From Lysobacter sp. (lineage in GTDB: Bacteria > Pseudomonadota > Gammaproteobacteria > Xanthomonadales > Xanthomonadaceae), in the NCBI GenBank assembly GCA_030151365.1, contig JASLDW010000048.1:1-26186 (forward strand): a stretch of 26,186 nt of DNA, given 5' to 3'. A model generated the notes under the pieces. The model had not been told where the DNA came from, made no database searches, and worked only from the letters and a program-made list of their open reading frames with translations. Shown one piece after another: positions 21,502-26,186 of this stretch (the first letter of the stretch is position 1; each line of letters opens with the position of its first letter). Made by a program: the position numbers and the translations under genes.

Positions 21502-23997
21502 ATGTCACGCCAACGCCTGCGCCGCCCCTTGTCATATGGCGCAATCGCGCTCGCCATTTCGCTATGCATCGCCACACCCTCGTTCGCCGCCAGTGGCTAC
21601 AACAAGCCGCCGGAACCGATCCTCGGCACGATGCATACGCCGCTGCCGCCGTCGGCACTCGCCGATCCGACCAACCGCACGCTGCTGATGGTGCAGCAGG
21701 CACAGTACCCGTCGATCAAGCGCGTCGCCGAGCCCTATCTCAAGCTCGGTGGCGTGCGCGTCGAGCCGCGCACCCATGCCCGCCACGATGCCTCGAACGG
21801 CTACGGCATACGCGCCTGCCTCGAAGGTTTCAGCCTGGTCGACATCGCCAGTGGCAAGGAACGCAAGATCGCCCTGCCCGCCGGCGCCTGCCCGGGCATG
21901 CCGGGCTGGTCGCCCGACGGCAAGCGCTTCGCCTTCAACAACACCGTTGCCGACCATGTCGAACTGTGGGTCGGCGATGTCGCCAGCGCCAGTGCGCACC
22001 GCGTCGATGGCGTCGTCCTCAACACCATCCTCGACAATGACATCCAATGGCTGGACGGCAGCAACACGTTGCTGGTGAAGCAGGTTCCGTCCAATCTCGG
22101 CGCCGCCCCTTCCCGCAGCGAAGCGCCGATCGCGCCGGAGATCAAGGAATCGCTGGGCACCAAAGGCGAAAGCAGCACCTACGAGTCGCGCGACACCCTC
22201 ACCGGCCCAGAAGACGAGGCGCTGTTCGACTACTACACGACGTCGCAACTCGCGAAGGTCGATGTCGCCACCGGAAGAATCACGCCTTACGGCAAGCCGG
22301 CGACGATCGCCGGCGTCGATGTTGCGCCCGATGGCAGGCATGTGCTGTTCGAGACATTGAAGCGCCCCTACTCCTACGTCACCACCTGGGAACGTTTCGC
22401 CCGGGACACCTCCGTCCTCGATACCGGCGATGGCAGCATCAAGGTGATCGACAGTTCGCCGATCGCCGATCGTGTGCCCGTGCATGGCGTCCCCGTCGGA
22501 CCACGTGGATTCGAATGGCGCGCCAATGCGCCGGCGACGCTGGTCTGGGCGGAAGCGCTCGATGGCGGCGACTGGAAGGCGAACGTGCCGAATCGCGACA
22601 AGGTGATGATGCAGAGCGCGCCGTTCACCGCGAAGCCGGTCGAGGTCGCGCGCACGCCGCAGCGGTTCAGCGGCATGTCGTGGCTGGCGCAGGGCGACGA
22701 GCCCTTCGTCTACGAGTACGATGAAAACCGCCACTGGATGCGCGTGACCCGAATCGATGTCGCGTCGCCCGGAAAATCGCCGAAGGTGATCTGGGATTAC
22801 TCCACCGACGAGAAATACAAGGCGCCGGGCTCGCTGGTGATGCAGCGCCAGCCGAGCGGCGCAGTCGTCGTGCAGGAAGACGGCGGCAAGGTCTACCTGC
22901 GTGGCAACGGTTCGTCGCCGCAGGGCGATCGTCCCTTCCTCGATCGCTACGACCTCGCCACCGGCAAGACCGAACGCCTGTTCCGCAGCAGCCCCGATGC
23001 CTACGAGCGCGCCGGTTCGGTGCTGACAGGCGGCACGCGCTTCCTGGTATCGAGGCAGTCGCCGGTCGATCCGCCCAATGTCTTCATGGCGACGCTCGGC
23101 GCTGCCACCACGGCCGCCGATGGCGAAGCGGCGTATGCAACCTCGACCACACCGGTCACCCACATCGCCGATCCGATGCCGCAGGTGCGCGGCGTCAAGA
23201 AACGCCTGGTCACTTACAAGCGCAAGGATGGCGTCGATCTTTCCTTCACACTGTACACGCCCCCCGGCTACAAAGAGGGCACGCGCCTGCCTGCCGTGCT
23301 CTACGCCTACCCGCAGGATTTCGCCGATCCGTCCAAGGCCGGCCAGGTCAGCGGCTCGCAGAAGACCTTCGATTTCCTGCGCGGCTATCGCCTGTTGCTG
23401 CTCGCCGGCTACGCGATCATCGACAACGCATCGTTCCCGATCGTCGGCGATCCCAAGTCAGCCTACGACACCTATCTCGACCAACTCGTCGCCGATGCGC
23501 AGGCCGCCGTCGACAAGGCCGTCGAACTCGGCGTGGTCGATCGCAATCGCATCGGCGTCACCGGGCACAGCCACGGTGCGTTGATGACGGCCAACCTGCT
23601 CGCCCACACCGACCTGTTCCGCGCCGGCGTCGCCACCAGCGGCAGCTACAACAAGACGCTGACACCGTTCGGTTTCCAGAACGAACGTCGTTCGTTGTGG
23701 GCCGCGACTCCGGTGTACGAACAGGCTTCGGCGTTCTTCCACGCCGACAAGATCAAGTCGCCGCTGCTGATCATGCACGGCATGGACGATGCGAATCCCG
23801 GAACCGAATCGATCCAGTCGCCCAAACTGTTCCAGGCGATCCGCGGCCTCGGCGGCACCACGCGCCTGGTGATGCTGCCCTACGAGCCGCACTGGTACAC
23901 CGCGATGGAATCGAACGAACAGGAGGTCTACGAAATGCTGACCTGGTTCGATCGCTACGTGAAGAACGCGCCGGCACGCAAGGCGATCACGAAGTAA
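21502..23997 (+). CDS. Secreted S9D-like prolyl-oligopeptidase-family protease (glutamyl endopeptidase homologue)
   Basis: 831-residue exported serine peptidase. The Sec signal peptide ends near SFA/A (29/30). A beta-propeller follows (about 90-560), with repeats such as MPGWSPDGKRFAFNN and GVDVAPDGRHVLFE, then an alpha/beta-hydrolase domain. The nucleophile is S690 in TGHSHGALMTANLLAH, the acid D763 in GMDDANPGT and the base H797 in PYEPHWYTAMES. The segment TLTPFGFQNE (719-728) and the DDANPGT box recall plant chloroplast glutamyl endopeptidases (S9D) rather than prolyl oligopeptidases. Cleavage after Glu is thus likely but unproven. AGGAGGAG precedes the ATG. The gene has its own terminator. 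Confidence 0.9.
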   Translation: MSRQRLRRPLSYGAIALAISLCIATPSFAASGYNKPPEPILGTMHTPLPPSALADPTNRTLLMVQQAQYPSIKRVAEPYLKLGGVRVEPRTHARHDASNGYGIRACLEGFSLVDIASGKERKIALPAGACPGMPGWSPDGKRFAFNNTVADHVELWVGDVASASAHRVDGVVLNTILDNDIQWLDGSNTLLVKQVPSNLGAAPSRSEAPIAPEIKESLGTKGESSTYESRDTLTGPEDEALFDYYTTSQLAKVDVATGRITPYGKPATIAGVDVAPDGRHVLFETLKRPYSYVTTWERFARDTSVLDTGDGSIKVIDSSPIADRVPVHGVPVGPRGFEWRANAPATLVWAEALDGGDWKANVPNRDKVMMQSAPFTAKPVEVARTPQRFSGMSWLAQGDEPFVYEYDENRHWMRVTRIDVASPGKSPKVIWDYSTDEKYKAPGSLVMQRQPSGAVVVQEDGGKVYLRGNGSSPQGDRPFLDRYDLATGKTERLFRSSPDAYERAGSVLTGGTRFLVSRQSPVDPPNVFMATLGAATTAADGEAAYATSTTPVTHIADPMPQVRGVKKRLVTYKRKDGVDLSFTLYTPPGYKEGTRLPAVLYAYPQDFADPSKAGQVSGSQKTFDFLRGYRLLLLAGYAIIDNASFPIVGDPKSAYDTYLDQLVADAQAAVDKAVELGVVDRNRIGVTGHSHGALMTANLLAHTDLFRAGVATSGSYNKTLTPFGFQNERRSLWAATPVYEQASAFFHADKIKSPLLIMHGMDDANPGTESIQSPKLFQAIRGLGGTTRLVMLPYEPHWYTAMESNEQEVYEMLTWFDRYVKNAPARKAITK

Positions 23998-24022
23998 ATC
24001 CTCGGCGGCGCGTGCCATGTCG

Positions 24023-24053
24023 AAGAAACCCCGCCCGCGCGGGGTTTCTTTTT
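24023..24053 (+). terminator. Rho-independent terminator after the S9D-like peptidase
   Basis: Stem of 12 bp, AAGAAACCCCGC pairing with GCGGGGTTTCTT (apart from one unpaired C in the inner loop region), followed by a T5 run. It starts 25 bases after the peptidase stop. Confidence 0.9.
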
Positions 24054-24088
24054 GCTTGCCCCACCCCGACTGCCCATATTTGCCGCAT

Positions 24089-24121
24089 TTGACAAATATT
24101 CATCCATTTGGTTGAATATTT
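24089..24121 (+). promoter_or_regulatory. arsR promoter with palindromic operator
   Basis: A consensus TTGACA -35 (24089-24094), 17-nt spacer and TTGAAT -10 (24112-24117). Over it lies a 28-bp palindrome: AAATATTCATCCA (24094-24106), TT, TGGTTGAATATTT (24109-24121), matching at 12 of 13 positions. It covers the end of the -35, the whole spacer and the -10, so a bound ArsR dimer would block polymerase. The AT-rich block stands out in GC-rich DNA. Transcription would start at or next to the ATG at 24125. Confidence 0.8.
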
Positions 24122-24124
24122 TCC

Positions 24125-24457
24125 ATGAGCACGCTTGACCTCGCCTTCGCCGCCCTTTCCGACCCGACGCGTCGCCGGATCATCCAGCGCCTGACACGCG
24201 GGCGCACGCGCGTCACCGATCTCGCCCTGCCCTTCGACATGTCGCTGAACGCGGTGTCGAAACACATCAAGGTGCTGGAACGCTCCGGCCTGGTGCGACG
24301 CGAAAAGCTCGGTCGCGAACACTTCCTCGAACTGCGGGCCAAACCGATGCGCGATGTCGCCCGCTGGATCTCCCGCTACGAACGCTTCTGGAACACGAAA
24401 CTCGACTCGCTCGAGGAATTCCTTGCCAACCAACCCGATGAGGAACAACAACCATGA
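24125..24457 (+). CDS. ArsR/SmtB-family transcriptional repressor
   Basis: 110-residue winged-helix regulator. It begins STLDLAFAALSDPTRRRIIQ, with a helix-turn-helix at about 29-52 (RVTDLALPFDMSLNAVSKHI) and wing KLGREHFLEL. There are no metal-binding CxC motifs, so it is not a metal sensor of the classical ArsR type. It belongs to the group paired with SRPBCC-domain genes. Its stop overlaps the SRPBCC gene start by four bases (ATGA), so the two are translationally coupled. It probably represses its own operon through the palindrome upstream, and the transcript may be leaderless since no ribosome-binding site fits before the ATG. Confidence 0.93.
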   Translation: MSTLDLAFAALSDPTRRRIIQRLTRGRTRVTDLALPFDMSLNAVSKHIKVLERSGLVRREKLGREHFLELRAKPMRDVARWISRYERFWNTKLDSLEEFLANQPDEEQQP

Positions 24458-24912
24458 ATGCCTTGATGAATGCCGCACAGATGCAGGGTCGCAACGCGCA
24501 GGTGATGGGCCCGCACTCGATCCGCGTCACACGTACCTACGACGCCAAGCCGGAGAAGGTGTTTCGCGCCTGGACTGATCCCGCGAGCATCAGCGCATGG
24601 CTGACCAAGGGCGAATATGCCAGCGCCGATGTCCGTCCCGGCGGTTTGTTCTACCTCGAAATGCGCGGGATGGAGAAGATCAACCCGCACTACGGCCGCT
24701 ACCTCCGCGTCGACAGTCCTCGAGCGCTTGAACACACCTGGGTCAGCGAATGGACGCACGGCAAGGAATCCGTGGTGTTGATCGAGCTGTCCGAACGCGA
24801 CGGCAAGACCGAATTGACATTGACGCACGACGGCCTGCCGACGGAAGAGATGGCCGATGCGCACAGGGGTGGCTGGACCAGCTTCCTTGACGAACTCGGC
24901 CCGCGCCTCTGA
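24454..24912 (+). CDS. SRPBCC/AHSA1-domain protein coupled to ArsR
   Basis: 152-residue cytosolic protein of the START-like fold (AHSA1/Aha1 C-terminal family), with a hydrophobic ligand cavity. Diagnostic segments are SIRVTRTYDAKPEKVFRAWT, the DVRPGGLFYLEMRG strand and TELTLTHDGLPTEEMADAHR with GGWTSFLDEL at the end. Ligand and activity are unknown. In comparable ArsR-SRPBCC pairs the partner is proposed to handle or bind the inducing small molecule. It overlaps arsR by four bases. The next gene starts 19 bases downstream and is probably in the same operon. Confidence 0.9.
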   Translation: MNALMNAAQMQGRNAQVMGPHSIRVTRTYDAKPEKVFRAWTDPASISAWLTKGEYASADVRPGGLFYLEMRGMEKINPHYGRYLRVDSPRALEHTWVSEWTHGKESVVLIELSERDGKTELTLTHDGLPTEEMADAHRGGWTSFLDELGPRL

Positions 24913-24931
24913 TACGGGCAAAGGAACCTTC

Positions 24932-25678
24932 GTGAAATCGAAATCCGTCATTGCGATATCAGTGCTGTGGTGCATTGCCGCGCTGCCGGTTCAAGCCACC
25001 GAAACTCGGCCCACCTCGATGCCCGCGGAACTCGAAACCCGTTTCGCGCTCAGCGCGTTGCCACCTGCCCTGCGCGACGGCGCCACGGTCTGGCTGCTCG
25101 ATCCGGCTAGAGGCTATCGGCTGTCGCGCAAGGGCACGAATGGCATCGGCTGCCTGGTCGAACGCACGGTCTGGGAATGGAACGAATTGCGCGACGATGT
25201 CTTCGTTCCGCTGTGCTACGACAAGGCCGGCAGCGACACCTTGCTGAAGGTGAAGATGGATGTCGCCGCGATGCGTGCGAGCGGCAAGGACGCCACCGCG
25301 ATCAAGACCGAAGTCGAACGACGCTATCGCGCGAAGATCTACCATGCACCGTCGAAAGCCGGGCTTTCCTACATGGTCGCACCGCTGATGCGCGCCAAGG
25401 GGCCGCCCGACTTCGCCTTGCACACCATGGCGATGCCGCACCTGATGTTCTACGCGCCGGGCATCACCAATGCCGACATCGCGGCCAAGCCCGATCTTGC
25501 CGATCCCGCCAGCCTGCAATGGCCCTTCGTCGACCAGCAGGGCAATGCCGCGCAGAGCTATTTCATCCAGCTGATCGGTGAAAGCGAGAAGGCGCAGATC
25601 GTCGCCAACGAAAAGCAATTGATCGACGACCTGTGCGCCTGGAACAGCGTGCTCTGCCTCGAGCACGCACATCACTGA
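24932..25678 (+). CDS. Unrecognised secreted protein
   Basis: I do not recognise this family. It has 248 residues and starts with GTG, supported by AAGGA nine bases upstream and by an immediate Sec signal peptide (MKSKSVIAISVLWCIAALPV, cleavage near PVQA). The mature part is about 225 residues, with a Trp/Cys-containing GIGCLVERTVWEWNELRDD, the four-residue FVPL CYD run and a C-terminal LCAWNSVLCLEHAHH. Several Cys could form disulfides in the periplasm. No catalytic motif is evident. It follows the ArsR-SRPBCC pair by 19 bases and ends at a terminator, so it is probably induced with them. Confidence 0.75.
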   Translation: MKSKSVIAISVLWCIAALPVQATETRPTSMPAELETRFALSALPPALRDGATVWLLDPARGYRLSRKGTNGIGCLVERTVWEWNELRDDVFVPLCYDKAGSDTLLKVKMDVAAMRASGKDATAIKTEVERRYRAKIYHAPSKAGLSYMVAPLMRAKGPPDFALHTMAMPHLMFYAPGITNADIAAKPDLADPASLQWPFVDQQGNAAQSYFIQLIGESEKAQIVANEKQLIDDLCAWNSVLCLEHAHH

Positions 25679-25695
25679 ATCGCCATCGCGCAACA

Positions 25696-25723
25696 AAAAA
25701 CGCCGGGTTTCCCCGGCGTTTTT
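25696..25723. terminator. Bidirectional Rho-independent terminator
   Basis: Perfect 12-bp stem AAAAACGCCGGG/CCCGGCGTTTTT with loop TTTC, between the convergent secreted-protein gene and mdh. T5 runs serve both directions. Confidence 0.93.
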
Positions 25724-25747
25724 CATTTCATCGGATCGGCCCGCGGA

Positions 25748-26186
25748 TCAGAGCAGATGCGCCACGCCGGCGCGCTCTTCTTCCAGTTCCGCCAACGTCT
25801 TGTCCATCGCGGCACGACTGAAGTCGTCGATTTCCAGGCCTTCGACGCGGGTGTATTCGCCGTTCGCGGTGATCACCGGCACGCCGTAGATGATGCCTTC
25901 CGGGATGCCGTAGCTGCCGTCGGACGGCACGCCCATCGTCACCCATTCGCCGTTGCTGCCCAGCGCCCAGTCGTGCATGTGGTCGATCGCCGCGTTCGCC
26001 GCCGACGCCGCCGACGACAGGCCGCGCGCCTCGATGATCGCCGCACCGCGCTTGCCGACGGTCGGGATGAAGGTGTTCGCGTTCCAGTCCTGGTCGTTGA
26101 TCATGTCCTTCAGCGACTTGCCGTCGACCGTGGCGAAACGGTAGTCCGGATACATCGTCGGGCTGTGGTTGCCCCACACGGTCAGC
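25748..26186 (-). CDS. mdh: Malate dehydrogenase, C-terminal part (cut by window edge)
   Basis: Cytosolic NAD-dependent enzyme interconverting malate and oxaloacetate in the TCA cycle. The window holds the last 145 or so residues of a protein that is normally about 328 long. The catalytic histidine lies in VWGNHSPTMYPD. Other matching segments are KDMINDQDWNANTFIPTVGK, RGAAIIEARGLSSAASAANA, GVPSDGSYGIPEGIIYGVPV and the C-terminal RVEGLEIDDFSRAAMDKTLA. This is the group-2 (cytoplasmic-type) MDH found in Xanthomonads. The N-terminal NAD-binding half lies beyond the right edge. The gene ends against a shared terminator. Confidence 0.96.
   Translation of the reverse strand, partial: LTVWGNHSPTMYPDYRFATVDGKSLKDMINDQDWNANTFIPTVGKRGAAIIEARGLSSAASAANAAIDHMHDWALGSNGEWVTMGVPSDGSYGIPEGIIYGVPVITANGEYTRVEGLEIDDFSRAAMDKTLAELEEERAGVAHLL

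Noticed and set aside
1..26186. Mobile elements, CRISPR arrays, phage genes or a defence system
   Set aside because: No transposase, integrase, direct-repeat array or defence-gene motif was seen on either strand, and gene composition is uniform.

Overview
The window is high-GC, gene-dense chromosomal DNA from a gammaproteobacterium. The best fit is a Xanthomonadaceae member of the Lysobacter/Stenotrophomonas/Luteimonas type. That is an inference from protein resemblance, the efflux operon layout, and the mixture of housekeeping genes (thrS, prpBC, mdh, rhlE) with secreted peptidases. I see no insertion sequence, integrase, phage gene, CRISPR array or plasmid function. Thirteen protein genes read right to left and twelve left to right, in compact operons separated by clear hairpin-plus-T terminators.

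Layout. (1) 1-965, minus strand: the 5' part of thrS (threonyl-tRNA synthetase), preceded by a promoter, an eight-residue leader peptide with three consecutive Thr codons, and overlapping antiterminator/terminator hairpins. This looks like a translation-coupled attenuator. (2) 1001-8746, minus strand: a six-gene efflux operon in the order small membrane protein, SDR, membrane-fusion protein, RND pump, SDR, outer-membrane channel. A LysR regulator (8862-9908) is divergent. The order matches the smeU1-V-W-U2-X/smeRv locus known from Stenotrophomonas maltophilia, plus one extra small membrane gene at the head. (3) 9919-11792: a rhomboid protease, divergent from a GNAT acetyltransferase followed by a nitrobindin-like beta-barrel protein. 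(4) 11819-12521: a shared terminator, tRNA-Arg(ACG) and a DUF998 membrane protein whose 3' end contains the tRNA promoter and runs into the tRNA itself. (5) 12598-17652, plus strand: a CnoX/YbbN-type thioredoxin-TPR protein, a DUF4442 protein, a DUF502 membrane protein, a secreted PQQ-dependent-type sugar dehydrogenase and a secreted DUF885 peptidase. (6) 17713-21377, minus strand: the RhlE-type RNA helicase with a long, structured leader, then the methylcitrate-cycle genes prpB-prpC. (7) 21502-25678, plus strand: a secreted S9D-like glutamyl endopeptidase homologue, an ArsR-SRPBCC regulator pair with a near-perfect palindromic operator, and an unrecognised secreted protein. (8) 25748-26186, minus strand: the 3' part of mdh.

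How the parts work together. The efflux genes should form one envelope-spanning pump, with fusion protein, inner-membrane RND antiporter and outer-membrane channel translated from a single coupled mRNA under LysR control. PrpB and PrpC perform the last and first steps of propionyl-CoA disposal, and Mdh acts in the TCA cycle that this feeds. ThrS appears to sense charged tRNA-Thr through its leader. The remaining genes are mostly envelope or secreted functions.

The most noteworthy items are the thrS attenuator, the embedding of a tRNA promoter in a coding sequence, the extra efflux-operon gene with an SDR lacking canonical catalytic residues, and the probably leaderless, palindrome-controlled arsR transcript.
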